The position numbers were made by a program, and so were the translations under genes. The notes beneath the pieces are model-generated. The model did not search any database, had not been told where the DNA came from, and saw nothing but the letters and a program-made list of their open reading frames with translations. Shown here piece after piece: positions 50,897-60,346 of a DNA stretch of 64,000 nucleotides. Position 1 is the first letter of the stretch; each line of letters opens with the position of its first letter. The DNA is from Pelagimonas phthalicica (GTDB lineage: Bacteria; Pseudomonadota; Alphaproteobacteria; Rhodobacterales; Rhodobacteraceae): positions 682,001-746,000 of the forward strand of contig NZ_SOAP01000001.1 in the NCBI RefSeq assembly GCF_004364805.1, read 5' to 3'.

Positions 50897-51143
50897 GATG
50901 GTATCCTTCCTGTTGAAGAGGCATTTTCATTCATTGGCCCCGCTTGCGGTCTTTGCTTTGCACCTGAAACAACGGGCAGTTCAGCAAAAGAATCCGGCAC
51001 AATTGGGCGTATCTATAGCGTTAGCGCAGTCCTCAAATGTTATCAAGATAACATTTTACGTGATAATGTTATTAAACGTAACACTTTGCAATTGCACAGA
51101 CTCTATGATCAAAACGATACTGTACCCGCCAAAATCATCAGGG
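50897..51143. promoter_or_regulatory. Divergent control region with operator-like palindrome
   Basis: AAATGTTATC-AA-GATAACATTT (51035-51056) is a perfect 10-bp inverted repeat; a degenerate copy (TGATAATGTTATTA, 51061-51074) follows within one turn. It is a good candidate for the RpiR-family regulator's binding site between dctP and the regulator gene. Confidence 0.68.
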
Positions 51144-52022
51144 ATGGAGACCACAAGAGTGGAGCAGGAACGCGACAGTCTGAGCCGGGCAATCAAAAAC
51201 GCCGAAGCTGGTTTTACCCAAAAAGAGAAGCGTATCGCAGCTTACTTTCAGGCCCGCCCTGATGCCGTGATTGTCGAAAAGAACGCCGATATTGCCAAAA
51301 AGCTGGGCCTGAGCCCGATGACCGTCACCCGGTTTTTCCGCAAACTCGGATTTGCTGATACCGCGGACGCGCGGACGCGCATAATCAATGCCAACTATTC
51401 TTCAGGCAGCAGCCGTGTCGATCGCCGCTTCGAAGATAATTTCCTGCGGCGTACCAGCAGTGGCAGCGACAGTGACCTGGATCTCAGCTATGCCTCGATC
51501 GAAGCCGCCTTTGGGTTTCGTAATGGGGCGATGTGGACGGAGATCGTAGAGCTTTTATGCGCCTCAGATGCCGTGCATATCACCGGTTTTCAAACCATGC
51601 ATTACCTGGCAGATGGCTTTTCCCGGCGGCTATCCTATTTACGCGACCGCGTGCATCTGGTCGACGGAATCGACGGGGTTTATGCCGGTCTGTTGCCTGA
51701 GGATGGCGAACGGGTGACCCTGGTCATGATGGATGTGTTTCGGTATGGTGCACATGGCCCGCAACTGGCAAAATTGGCCAAGAAACGCGGGATCGAAGTT
51801 GTCATTCTGGCCGATGAGTTTTGCGATTGGGCCGCCGGTATCACCCCGCATGTCTTGCGCTTTCCCGCCGAGACGCATTTCTTTCTGGCGATGCCACAGG
51901 GGATCACAACCGGGCTGAATCTTTTGCTTCAGGATGTCAGCACGCAACTGGGCGAAGCGGCAGGTCAACGTGTCAAAAAACTGTCCGAAGCACAGGATTA
52001 TTTCGGCCTCTTTTTGGACTAG
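51144..52022 (+). CDS. RpiR/MurR-family transcriptional regulator
   Basis: 292 residues from ATG at 51144 (METTRVEQE), since upstream codons lie in the palindromic control region. N-terminal HTH_6 domain: FTQKEKRIAAYFQARPDAVI and NADIAKKLGLSPMTVTRFFR. C-terminal SIS-type sugar-phosphate domain: ASDAVHITGFQTMHYLADGF and GERVTLVMMDVFRYG. MurR-like members react to amino-sugar phosphates, which would suit a cell-wall-recycling theme with the neighbouring VanX-like enzyme. Its TAG stop lies in a CTAGGGCCTGTGG motif. Confidence 0.88.
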   Translation: METTRVEQERDSLSRAIKNAEAGFTQKEKRIAAYFQARPDAVIVEKNADIAKKLGLSPMTVTRFFRKLGFADTADARTRIINANYSSGSSRVDRRFEDNFLRRTSSGSDSDLDLSYASIEAAFGFRNGAMWTEIVELLCASDAVHITGFQTMHYLADGFSRRLSYLRDRVHLVDGIDGVYAGLLPEDGERVTLVMMDVFRYGAHGPQLAKLAKKRGIEVVILADEFCDWAAGITPHVLRFPAETHFFLAMPQGITTGLNLLLQDVSTQLGEAAGQRVKKLSEAQDYFGLFLD

Positions 52023-52154
52023 GGCCTGTGGGCTCTCACCAGAGACCCTAAGCCATTCTCAGCAACTTGGAGCAAATCGTACATCCAAGGCCCGTCGAAA
52101 CGAATACAAAGACATCCAACCCCTCAGGTCACGCACCTAAATCAAGACCAGAAA
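52019..52154. repeat. Single end resembling the CTAG element
   Basis: CTAGGGCCTGTGG (52019-52031), then CTCTCACCA (52033-52041), repeats the end of the element at 23277 with few changes, again placed so that the preceding gene stops on the TAG. No matching opposite end is seen before the next gene, so this may be a remnant. Confidence 0.5.
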
Positions 52155-53915
52155 TTATGCTGCCCGATCGGACCCCGTTATCAACCCCTGGTCTTTTTTT
52201 GCCATGTCGTGGGTTTCGGGCTTATCTTTCTCGGTCGAAAACCGCCCGACAAGCCCGCCGAGCTCTTTCGCGCTAGCGCTCAATTCCTGAGCGGTTGTCG
52301 ATGCTTCGATGACCATGGATGCATTCTGTTGGGTAACGCGATCCAAATTGGAGATCCCGACATTGACCTCGTTCAACCCCTCGGCCTGTTCGCCTGCGCT
52401 TGAGGCCAGGCCATTCATCATATTGGCGATTTCTTCGACTTCGCTCAGGACCTCATCCAACGCGGTGCCAGCTGCTTGCACCAATTCAGCGCCGGATTGC
52501 ACCTGTTCGCTGGAACTCATGATAAGCCCTTTGATCTGCTGCGCCGCCTCAGAAGATCGTTGCGCAAGGGCGCGCACCTCGGAGGCCACAACAGCAAACC
52601 CGCTGCCAGATTCACCGGCTCGCGCGGCTTCGACGCCCGCATTCAACGCCAAGAGATTGGTTTGAAAGGCGATGTCGTCGATCATCGAAGTAATCTCGGA
52701 GATTTTCTTGGAACTGTCTTGTATCTGATCCATAGCCTCAACTGCGGCGGTCATGACACTGCCATTCTTGAGGGCGATTTCCCGAGTTCTTTGCACATTC
52801 TCATCAGCTTGCGCAGTGTTTTCGGCGACGGACTTGACCGTGTTGAGCATTTGCTCAAGCGCGGCCGCTGATTGTTCCAGAGTCGCGGCCTGGGTTTCTG
52901 TCCGTTGTGACAGTTCGTGTGAGGCCGAACTCATCCGATTGGCATTGTTCAGGATGAACTCGGCATTCTTGGCGACATCCCGCACCAACGCGTGCAGGTT
53001 ACCACTAGCCCGATTGAAATTGACGCGCAGCGGCTCGTTGTCATCGTCAAAGCGATCGTCAATCTGGTGATACAGGATGCCCTCGGCCAAGCGGTCAAGC
53101 GCCTTGCCCATTGTCAGAACAACACCCTTTTGGATGTCGAGCAAGGCAGCGCGCTCTTCCTCTGAGGTGCGGCCGGCGCTCAGAACCTCGCGAAGGCTGT
53201 CGATGCGTTTGGCAATTGCGCCGATCTCATCAGGTCGCTGATCCATGCCTGTGGGTGAGAGGTAATCCCCCTGCTCGACCTGCGCCACGCTGTCTGACAG
53301 GCGTGTCAAAGGTTTCCCAACCATGCGGTGCAGCAAGAGCAAAGTCAGGCCCATCATCACCGTAAAAACAACTATAGCCAGGAAGACGACACCACGAACA
53401 CTGCGGGCAACGACGGCACGCTGCGCCTCATAGCTGGACGCGATGGCAAAAACCCCGAAGGCTGGCCCGTCTGGCGATCCCAACACAGGATAGGCGACCA
53501 GACGGCCACTTTCGGCCCGTTCTGGCACCCCGCTTTCCAATGCTTGTGTGGCCAGAGTCATAAGGGCGCTGCCCTCCTCGGCACTTTGGCTTAGCACAGC
53601 ACCGTCTTTGCCAAGAACCAGCGCCTCAGTTGCGTTGTCGCCGGCACTGTGAAGTGTCTGCAAGGCGATCTCATCGACCTTGTTAACCACATTAAAACGC
53701 AGCGGTTTTTGCAACGCGTCCACCGCTGAGGCCGCAAGATTGTCGACTTGTCTGTTCACCCCTTCAACCGCGAAACGATCCAATAGATTTAGTGCGCCTA
53801 TCGACAAAGTTGCAGCGACCATGATCGTGGTGATCGCCATTGTTGCCGAGCAACGAAAAAAGATCGAATGGAAGAAAGATCTTTTTCGCGATTTCGGGGG
53901 GGGTGTGTCAGTCAT
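52155..53915 (-). CDS. Methyl-accepting chemotaxis protein
   Basis: 586 residues from ATG at 53915. Membrane segment 1 at about 27-47 ([20 protein letters not shown]) and a periplasmic sensor of about 120 residues. Then membrane segment 2 ([20 protein letters not shown]), a HAMP domain ([20 protein letters not shown]) and a long cytoplasmic signalling coiled coil with [20 protein letters not shown]. No C-terminal CheR-tethering pentapeptide. The gene just upstream encodes a secreted sensor-like protein that could present ligands to it. Confidence 0.92.
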   Translation of the reverse strand: MTDTPPPKSRKRSFFHSIFFRCSATMAITTIMVAATLSIGALNLLDRFAVEGVNRQVDNLAASAVDALQKPLRFNVVNKVDEIALQTLHSAGDNATEALVLGKDGAVLSQSAEEGSALMTLATQALESGVPERAESGRLVAYPVLGSPDGPAFGVFAIASSYEAQRAVVARSVRGVVFLAIVVFTVMMGLTLLLLHRMVGKPLTRLSDSVAQVEQGDYLSPTGMDQRPDEIGAIAKRIDSLREVLSAGRTSEEERAALLDIQKGVVLTMGKALDRLAEGILYHQIDDRFDDDNEPLRVNFNRASGNLHALVRDVAKNAEFILNNANRMSSASHELSQRTETQAATLEQSAAALEQMLNTVKSVAENTAQADENVQRTREIALKNGSVMTAAVEAMDQIQDSSKKISEITSMIDDIAFQTNLLALNAGVEAARAGESGSGFAVVASEVRALAQRSSEAAQQIKGLIMSSSEQVQSGAELVQAAGTALDEVLSEVEEIANMMNGLASSAGEQAEGLNEVNVGISNLDRVTQQNASMVIEASTTAQELSASAKELGGLVGRFSTEKDKPETHDMAKKDQGLITGSDRAA

Positions 53916-53962
53916 TGAGCTCCCTTTCGGCACGCGCCCGGCCAAGGGCGGGTGCGCTTTGA

Positions 53963-54532
53963 TTACATGATAAGCTCAGCATTGATGCCGACGGTCAGTG
54001 CGCCGATTGGTGCGCCGTTACTATCGGTCAGGGTAATCGATACCTGAGCCTGGTAGCTTTGGCTGGATTCATCGAATTCGATTTCAGACACATGAACGGC
54101 ATCAGGTCCGACCGAGTAGGTCTTTTGAAACTTGGCCTCATCACCCTGCCAATAATCCGATGTCGGGTTGGATGCAGCGACGTTCAAGCCATGTTGATCC
54201 ATGATGAAAATCTCGGTCAAAGCGCCGTCAGAGGACACGACCTGAGACCGCAGAAAGTCAGCCGCGGTGCTGGTCAATACGGAATCGACCAGGTCGGACC
54301 CGCCTGTGCCCACTTCGGCGCGCCAAACTTGATCCAGTTCCAGAATTCTGGCCTCGTTGTAATCCGCCGTGGTGACGTTTTGCGCGTTGATCGCCTCAGT
54401 CAAAACAGCGTCTCCGGCCCATGGCAGGATCAATGTATCGATCACCCCCTGAATGGCGGCGTCGGGTTCAGCAGCGGTCGCGAGGCTGGATTGAAGTGCC
54501 AAAACGGCAGAGATAATGAAAGCGCGGGTCAT
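53963..54532 (-). CDS. Secreted PDC/cache-like sensor protein
   Basis: 189 residues from ATG at 54532, with signal peptide [20 protein letters not shown]. The mature part has a single-cache-like pattern ([20 protein letters not shown], then [35 protein letters not shown] and [16 protein letters not shown]), as in the periplasmic sensors of PhoQ-type kinases and chemoreceptors. It has no membrane anchor or output domain of its own. It probably binds a small ligand and interacts with the chemoreceptor encoded 47 bases downstream (inference). Confidence 0.72.
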   Translation of the reverse strand: MTRAFIISAVLALQSSLATAAEPDAAIQGVIDTLILPWAGDAVLTEAINAQNVTTADYNEARILELDQVWRAEVGTGGSDLVDSVLTSTAADFLRSQVVSSDGALTEIFIMDQHGLNVAASNPTSDYWQGDEAKFQKTYSVGPDAVHVSEIEFDESSQSYQAQVSITLTDSNGAPIGALTVGINAELIM

Positions 54533-54646
54533 GGTGACCTCCGTAGCGATGGGTTTCCTATTCGGGACTAGGATCCTAAAAACCAATCGCTGCGATCCGC
54601 TTAATCAGGATCGCGGGGCGCTGTCCTCTTTTGTGTCATAATGCTT

Positions 54647-54844
54647 AAACTTGTTCTGTTTGGTACTGGCATCCGAGAATCCCACTTGTTCGATCCCAAC
54701 ACCCGCCAGATGATGAATAACATCGCGGTGGCAGGATTTGATCCAGCCGGTTTCGATGAGATTGTGTAAACGCATGACCATCGTGATCATGTTTGAGGCA
54801 TCATCGGGCCCAACGGCGCACAATTTTCCAAACGCGCAGATCTA
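54647..54844 (+). pseudogene. Fragment of an MBL-hydrolase gene, copy of the downstream gene
   Basis: About 198 bases align without large gaps to 55445-55644 of the intact gene, for example GCCAGATGATGAA and the identical AATTTTCCAAACGCGCAGATCTA. The metal motif is kept as HDHRDH, but a TAA replaces a TGT just before it and several other codons differ. It has neither a start nor the C-terminal half. Confidence 0.82.
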
Positions 54845-55117
54845 GGGCCAGGATGCATCGATTTGTTGCGCTTACTGCGCCATTGGCGTCAAACCAATGC
54901 ATCCTGTCCCTATTTTATATGTGTGCGGCTTCCGCCCTCTCCTTGGGAATTTTGCGCGGGAAACGCTCATAATTCACGAGTCTCTCCCATCGCCTCACAA
55001 GGGATATCAGGCTTTGTTTTCCGGACAAGCGTGCGCCTGACCACTTGGTTGCCGACACAGACAATGTTGCGCGGCCGGTCAGAGCGCGAAGCGCTTTGAT
55101 TTTCAGGGAGGAAAACC
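54845..55117. other. Intergenic region before the exported MBL hydrolase
   Basis: No gene. AGGATGCAT (54850-54858) and ATGCATCCT (54897-54905) form an inverted repeat with a 38-base loop. TCAGGGAGGAAAACC just before 55118 holds the ribosome site of the next gene. Confidence 0.55.
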
Positions 55118-56128
55118 ATGCGTGACTTAGTTCTAACTCGTCGCAACGCCTTATTTGGCGGAGCGGCCATGATGGGGGCATCCGTAACCGGCATACCCGG
55201 CGCAGCGGCTGGAACCGATTTGGTGACGCCAAAGAAATGGGACCAGGTTCCATATTTCTACAGGTTCAAACACGGCTCCATGCGTGGAACCGTGATCTCG
55301 GACGGTATCTTGCCACTGGGCGAACCGTCGGCCAGTTTCCTGGGCACAACCAAAGAAGAAGTCGGTCAGATGCTGACCAACAACTTTTTGGATCCGAACA
55401 ACGTGATCCTGGAACAGAATATTCTGGTGCTGGATACGGGCAGCAAGCTCGTTCTGTTTGATACCGGTATGGGACATTCCGAGATGTTTGGCCCCACCAC
55501 CGGCCAGATGATGAAGAACTTGGCGGCGGCAGGCATTGATCCAGCTGATATCGATGCGATTGTGTGTACGCATGCCCATTGCGACCATGTTTGGGGTATC
55601 ATTGGGTCCAACGGCGTACCTAATTTTCCAAACGCGCAGATCTATATCTCGCAAACGGATTTCGAATTCTGGACGGATGAAGCGAAACTGTCCTGGGCAG
55701 AACCTGGTTACATGAAAGCCTTTGTCGCTGGGGCGCGTGCTAATCTACTCCCCATGCGCGACCGCATTGTGTTTTTCAAAGATGGTGAGGAATTCCTGCC
55801 AGGTATCCAAGCGATGGCTGCCCCGGGCCATACATTGGGGCATACCATCTTTATGATCGAAAGCGACGGGGAAACCATGGCAGCCATCGGGGACACCACG
55901 CATCACCACGTCCTGCTTTTGGAACGCCCCTTAATGGAGTTCGCCTTTGACACGGATCCCAAACAGTCGGCGCAAACCCGCTACAAGGTGCTGGATATGC
56001 TCGCCCGTGAACGCATTCCGATGATCGCCTACCACTTTCCTTGGCCAGGCATTGGCCACATTGCCAAAGTCGGCGACGGGTTTCAGTTTTACCCAGCGGC
56101 CATGGTCATGCAAACGCTTCCCGGCTGA
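55118..56128 (+). CDS. Exported (Tat) MBL-fold hydrolase
   Basis: 336 residues. Twin-arginine signal LTRRNALFGGAAMMGASVTG, then an MBL domain with CTHAHCDHVWGII (HxHxDH), AAPGHTLGHTIFMIE (His), AAIGDTTHHHVLLL (Asp) and AYHFPWPGIGHIAKVG (late His). It resembles organophosphate/lactone hydrolase-like members of the superfamily. It is next to succinate-semialdehyde dehydrogenase and iron alcohol dehydrogenase genes, so a lactone substrate such as a butyrolactone is conceivable. GGGAGG precedes the ATG and a strong terminator follows. Confidence 0.87.
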   Translation: MRDLVLTRRNALFGGAAMMGASVTGIPGAAAGTDLVTPKKWDQVPYFYRFKHGSMRGTVISDGILPLGEPSASFLGTTKEEVGQMLTNNFLDPNNVILEQNILVLDTGSKLVLFDTGMGHSEMFGPTTGQMMKNLAAAGIDPADIDAIVCTHAHCDHVWGIIGSNGVPNFPNAQIYISQTDFEFWTDEAKLSWAEPGYMKAFVAGARANLLPMRDRIVFFKDGEEFLPGIQAMAAPGHTLGHTIFMIESDGETMAAIGDTTHHHVLLLERPLMEFAFDTDPKQSAQTRYKVLDMLARERIPMIAYHFPWPGIGHIAKVGDGFQFYPAAMVMQTLPG

Positions 56129-56157
56129 ACCTGTCACTCTCGGAACAGCCAAAGAAA

Positions 56158-56190
56158 CCTCGGCGGATCACTTTTCCGCCGAGGTTTTTT
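56158..56190 (+). terminator. Rho-independent terminator after the MBL gene
   Basis: CCTCGGCGGA (56158-56167) and TCCGCCGAGG (56175-56184) form a perfect 10-bp stem with a 7-base loop, followed by six T. It ends rightward transcripts and, being palindromic, may also affect the convergent dehydrogenase transcripts. Confidence 0.9.
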
Positions 56191-56223
56191 GTCATCTGCA
56201 AGGTCCTCTAGCAAAGGCTGACG

Positions 56224-57696
56224 TCACACCCCGCCGAGGCACACATATTTGATTTCCAAGTAGTCATCGCAGCCATATTTGCTGCCCTCCCGTCCTTGCC
56301 CGGACTGTTTAACACCGCCAAACGGTGCGAGCTCCGTCGAAATCAGCCCCGTATTGACGCCCACCATTCCATAATCCAGCGCCTCTGCCACTTGCCAGAC
56401 CCTGCTCAGGTCTTGGGCATAGAAATAGGATGCCAAGCCAAATTCCGTGGCGTTTGCCAATGCGATCACGTCATCCACCGTGTCGAACTTGAACAAGGGT
56501 GCCACAGGGCCAAAGGTTTCTTCCCGCGCGATCTGCATCTCGGCGGTTGCCCCAACAATCACAGTCGGCTCAAAGAAAGTGCCACCGCGATCATGTGGCG
56601 CACCGCCTGTGGCAACGGCCCCGCCTTTGAACAGAGCATCGTGGATGTGGCCTTTGACCTTTTTGACGGCCTTTTCCGAAATCAGGGGACCAGCTGTAAC
56701 ACCAGTTTCAAACCCATCCCCAACTTGGATTTTCTCAACCGCGGCAACCAGTTTCTCTGCGAAAGCCTCGTAAACACCAGACTGAACGTAAATTCGATTG
56801 GCGCATACGCAGGTCTGCCCATTGTTGCGGAACTTGGACACCATCGCCCCCTCGACCGCCGCATCAAGATCTGCGTCGTCAAACACAATGAATGGCGCGT
56901 TGCCTCCCAACTCCATCGAGGTCTTTTGAACCTGTTGGGCCGATTGCGCCATGAGGATTTTCCCAACGCCTGTTGACCCGGTAAAGGTCAGTTTTCTCAC
57001 CAACGGGTTCGAACAGAATTCTAGTCCGATATCCGAAGACGCTGTCGAGGTGATCACCGAGAACAACCCGGCAGGCAAACCAGCCTCAAGCGCGAGCTTG
57101 GCCATGGCGAGAGCGGACAGTGGCGTTTCTGCGGCCGGGCGGGCCACGAAACTGCAGCCGACCGCCAAGGCCGGCCCGACTTTTCGAGCGATCATCGCAT
57201 TTGGAAAGTTCCAAGGTGTGATCGAGGCCACAACGCCGACAGGCTGCTTGAGCACCAGAATGCGCTTGTCGGGCTGGTGCCCGGTAATAATGTCGCCATA
57301 GATGCGTTTGGCTTCTTCTGCGAACCATTCGATATACCCTGCCCCGTACAGGATTTCCCCCTTTGCTTCAGCCAGAGGTTTGCCCATTTCTGCGGTCAGG
57401 ATTGCGGCCAGATCATCAGCATGAGCAACCATAAGGTCGTACCATTTACGAAGGACCTGTGACCGCTCCTTGCCTGTGCGTGCCGCCCAATCGTGGCGCG
57501 CATTTTCGGCGACCCTGATAGCTTCTCGCGCCTGCTCCAGGCCCATATCCGGCAACTGGGCGATAACCTCACCGGTCGACGGGTTCGTCACGTCAAAGCG
57601 TTGTTCCGCCTCCGAAACCCAGTTTTCCCCGATCAAAGCCGCTTCGACCAGCAGGTCCTGACGATCAAGCCTATTTTTCAAAGTGTTTTCTGTCAT
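56224..57696 (-). CDS. gabD: Succinate-semialdehyde dehydrogenase, second copy
   Basis: 490 residues from ATG at 57696. ALDH motifs ITPWNFPNAMIARKVGPALA, MELGGNAPFIVFDDADLDAA and FRNNGQTCVCANRIYVQ, and the C-terminal APFGGVKQSGQGREGSKYGC, are very close to the gabD at 17532. It lies 22 bases after an iron alcohol dehydrogenase gene. The pair could turn 4-hydroxybutyrate into succinate semialdehyde and then succinate. Confidence 0.92.
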   Translation of the reverse strand: MTENTLKNRLDRQDLLVEAALIGENWVSEAEQRFDVTNPSTGEVIAQLPDMGLEQAREAIRVAENARHDWAARTGKERSQVLRKWYDLMVAHADDLAAILTAEMGKPLAEAKGEILYGAGYIEWFAEEAKRIYGDIITGHQPDKRILVLKQPVGVVASITPWNFPNAMIARKVGPALAVGCSFVARPAAETPLSALAMAKLALEAGLPAGLFSVITSTASSDIGLEFCSNPLVRKLTFTGSTGVGKILMAQSAQQVQKTSMELGGNAPFIVFDDADLDAAVEGAMVSKFRNNGQTCVCANRIYVQSGVYEAFAEKLVAAVEKIQVGDGFETGVTAGPLISEKAVKKVKGHIHDALFKGGAVATGGAPHDRGGTFFEPTVIVGATAEMQIAREETFGPVAPLFKFDTVDDVIALANATEFGLASYFYAQDLSRVWQVAEALDYGMVGVNTGLISTELAPFGGVKQSGQGREGSKYGCDDYLEIKYVCLGGV

Positions 57697-57718
57697 TTTT
57701 CTGTACCTTGATGCCTGT

Positions 57719-58891
57719 CTAAAGCGAGGCTTCATAGATGCACGCCGCATCCGCCTCGGTCACATCACGTGGATTGTTCACCAACAGACGCGTCTGGTTC
57801 ATTGCATCAGAGGACAGTTTGGCGATGTCGCCCTGTTCAATCCCAACGCCACGCAACCCGGGCTCAAGCCCGAGTTCCGTGTTCAAACCTGCCAAGCGGT
57901 CAATCAGTTCAGCTGTGATTGCCTGACTGTCGCGATCCGTCGCGATATCCGGGAAGATATGTGGGGCCAACTCGGCGTAGGCCGGTGCCGCAACCAAAGC
58001 ATTGAACCGCATGACGGCTGGCAGCACGAGCGCATTGGACAGGCCATGCGGGACCTTAAACAATGAGCCAACCGGATAGGCCAATGCATGAACCGCCGCG
58101 ACCGGCGAATTGGCAAAGGCCTGCCCGGCCAGCATAGAACCCAGTAACATATTGGCACGTGCTTCGCGATTGGACCCGTTGAAAACGGCCTCGCGGATAT
58201 TTTGCGACAGAAGCTTCAAGGCCTGCACCGCCAAAATCCGGCTAATCGGATTGTTGTTGGCGGATTTTGAAGTGTAAGCCTCGATTGCATGAACCATCGC
58301 GTCTACGCCCGTTGCCGCCGTGACAGCAGGCGGCAGTCCAAGCGTCAGATCACAGTCCAATAGGGCAATATCCGGCAAAATCAGCGCGGAGCTGATCCCT
58401 TTCTTCTCGGCGGTTCCGGTCGTCAGAATGGAAATTGGCGTGACCTCAGACCCTGTGCCCGCCGTGGTTGGCACAAGAACTAACGGCAGGCGGTTCCCGC
58501 GTGCCATCCCGACACCGTACATGTCGTCCAGCGGCTGGTCAGAGCCCAGACATAATGCAACCACTTTGGCCACATCCATCGATGACCCGCCTCCAAAGCC
58601 GATGACTGCGGAGACCTTTGCATTGCGCGCAATTTCCGCGGCCTCCAGAACGGTAGTGGCTTTGGGGTCGGGCTCGACCTGATCAAAAAGCGTCACCTCA
58701 AATCCCTTTTCGCTGAGATCTTGCAGTGCCTTTTCCGCTAATCCCAAGCCCATGATTCCGGGATCTGTCACAAAGAGAACCGTTGCGCTTGGCGCGACCT
58801 TGGGCAAACCAGCGATCAGATCGCCTATCTGGGCTGCACCGCCCGCCATTTGACGAACAGACGGCGTTGTATTGAAAATGAAATCTGACAT
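57719..58891 (-). CDS. Iron-containing alcohol dehydrogenase
   Basis: 390 residues, type III ADH. NAD-binding VIGFGGGSSMDVAKVVALCL and PLVLVPTTAGTGSEVTPISI; metal ligands include Asp in TGVDAMVHAIEAYTSK (with His) and His residues in AVHALAYPVGSLFKVPHGLS. In company with the semialdehyde dehydrogenase it may be a 4-hydroxybutyrate dehydrogenase; other alcohols cannot be excluded. It follows livF by ten bases and so is probably transcribed with the importer. Confidence 0.9.
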   Translation of the reverse strand: MSDFIFNTTPSVRQMAGGAAQIGDLIAGLPKVAPSATVLFVTDPGIMGLGLAEKALQDLSEKGFEVTLFDQVEPDPKATTVLEAAEIARNAKVSAVIGFGGGSSMDVAKVVALCLGSDQPLDDMYGVGMARGNRLPLVLVPTTAGTGSEVTPISILTTGTAEKKGISSALILPDIALLDCDLTLGLPPAVTAATGVDAMVHAIEAYTSKSANNNPISRILAVQALKLLSQNIREAVFNGSNREARANMLLGSMLAGQAFANSPVAAVHALAYPVGSLFKVPHGLSNALVLPAVMRFNALVAAPAYAELAPHIFPDIATDRDSQAITAELIDRLAGLNTELGLEPGLRGVGIEQGDIAKLSSDAMNQTRLLVNNPRDVTEADAACIYEASL

Positions 58892-58901
58892 GGTGTTCCC
58901 C

Positions 58902-59561
58902 CTAAGCGGCTCGTTTTGTGTCCATCAGACCGACTTGGCCGCGTTCAACGGCATAGACCTTGTCGACGACTTTTTCGGAATGGGTGTAATCGGATTCAGA
59001 AATCAGCACCGAAAGGTGCTCTTGGCGCAGGTCGCCAATAACCTCCATCAAACGTTGGGCCAGCGCGGGGGCCACCCCTTCAAAAGGTTCGTCTAGCAAC
59101 AACAGATTGCTGCCCGCGACCAAAGCCCGTGCCAGCGCCACAAGCTTCTGCTGCCCTCCGGACAGGCTCATCGCCTTGCGATCGGCAAAGCGGCCAATCT
59201 CTGGCATGAGTTCGTAGACCCATTTCAGACGCGTTCGGTCCGTGTTTCCTGTCGCCCATAGTGAGACAAGGATGTTATCCTCGACCGTAAAATGGGGCAC
59301 CAAACGGCGATCTTCGGGCAGATAGCCAATGCCAAGTTCGGCCCGGTGATGGGCGGGTTTGTCATGCAGCGCCCCGTGCTCGAACTGGATGGTACCGCCT
59401 TGCAGCGGCAACAACCCCATGATCGCACGCATCGCGGTAGTCTTGCCTGCACCGTTGCGCCCAATCAAACCGACCGTTGTCCCAGTTTCGATCTCCAAAG
59501 ACACATCTCTTAGGATCGGCGTGCGTTGGATGGACAATGAAACATTCTTGAGTTGCAGCAT
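58902..59561 (-). CDS. livF: Branched-chain-type ABC transporter ATPase LivF
   Basis: 219 residues. Walker A IGRNGAGKTTAMRAIMGLL, signature MSLSGGQQKLVALARALV and Walker B NLLLLDEPFEGVAP. It forms the heterodimeric motor with LivG. It shares its first base with the livG stop. The substrate is set by the binding protein at 62316 and need not be an amino acid. Confidence 0.93.
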   Translation of the reverse strand: MLQLKNVSLSIQRTPILRDVSLEIETGTTVGLIGRNGAGKTTAMRAIMGLLPLQGGTIQFEHGALHDKPAHHRAELGIGYLPEDRRLVPHFTVEDNILVSLWATGNTDRTRLKWVYELMPEIGRFADRKAMSLSGGQQKLVALARALVAGSNLLLLDEPFEGVAPALAQRLMEVIGDLRQEHLSVLISESDYTHSEKVVDKVYAVERGQVGLMDTKRAA

Positions 59562-60343
59562 TATGCCTCCTCCTCGGCTGTTGCCTCAGTTCGATGGAAT
59601 TCGCTGCCAATGACGAATTCGCGAACCTTGTCATTGGTCAGCACTTGCTCGGTTCGCCCATCGGCCAAAATGGTCCCCTCGTAAAAAGCCACCACACGGG
59701 GGCTGAAGGTCTCGATGATTTCCATGTCATGTTCGATGAACAGCACGGCCGTTTCGGTTGCCTTCAAGGCTGAGATCAGGGTCGCCATAAACGCCATCTT
59801 CTCGTCTGCTGAAACGCCTGACGTCGGCTCATCAAGAAACAAAAGCTCAGGCTCGGCCACGGTGGCCATTGCGATGTCGACAAGCTTGCGAATGCCTTGG
59901 GCCAGAACGCCCACTTCGCGATGGGCGTGCTGGGCAATCGAAAACCGGTCAAGCAAGGCCAGCGCCCGCTTTTCGAGCGCCGGATTAACAGCCGTTTTGA
60001 ACAAGGCCGGTCGCGGGTTGTCAGCAACACTCAGCGCGATCAGCACGTTATCCAGAACGGACAGTTCCGGAAACAATTGCGGGATCTGGAACGAGCGGCA
60101 TATGCCCTTTTGGGTGATCTCGCGGGTCGGCAGACCGACGATGTTTTCACCACGATAAAGGATCTCACCGGACGATGGCGGCAGATAGCCCGTTACCATG
60201 TTGACGAAGGTTGTTTTGCCCGCCCCGTTCGACCCGATAACCCCCAAAACTTCACCTGATGAAATTTTGATATTGATATCATGGGCGGCGATAACAGCGC
60301 CAAAAGTGCGTTTCAGTTTTCGGGTTTCAAGTATGACTGTCAT
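59561..60343 (-). CDS. livG: Branched-chain-type ABC transporter ATPase LivG
   Basis: 260 residues. Walker A IGSNGAGKTTFVNMVTGYLP, Walker B ELLFLDEPTSGVSADEK and switch His in AVLFIEHDMEII; the signature segment is HREVGVLAQGIRKLVDIAMA, with the usual LSGG altered to LAQG. Pairs with LivF. It is three bases from livM. Confidence 0.92.
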   Translation of the reverse strand: MTVILETRKLKRTFGAVIAAHDINIKISSGEVLGVIGSNGAGKTTFVNMVTGYLPPSSGEILYRGENIVGLPTREITQKGICRSFQIPQLFPELSVLDNVLIALSVADNPRPALFKTAVNPALEKRALALLDRFSIAQHAHREVGVLAQGIRKLVDIAMATVAEPELLFLDEPTSGVSADEKMAFMATLISALKATETAVLFIEHDMEIIETFSPRVVAFYEGTILADGRTEQVLTNDKVREFVIGSEFHRTEATAEEEA

Positions 60344-60346
60344 CTA

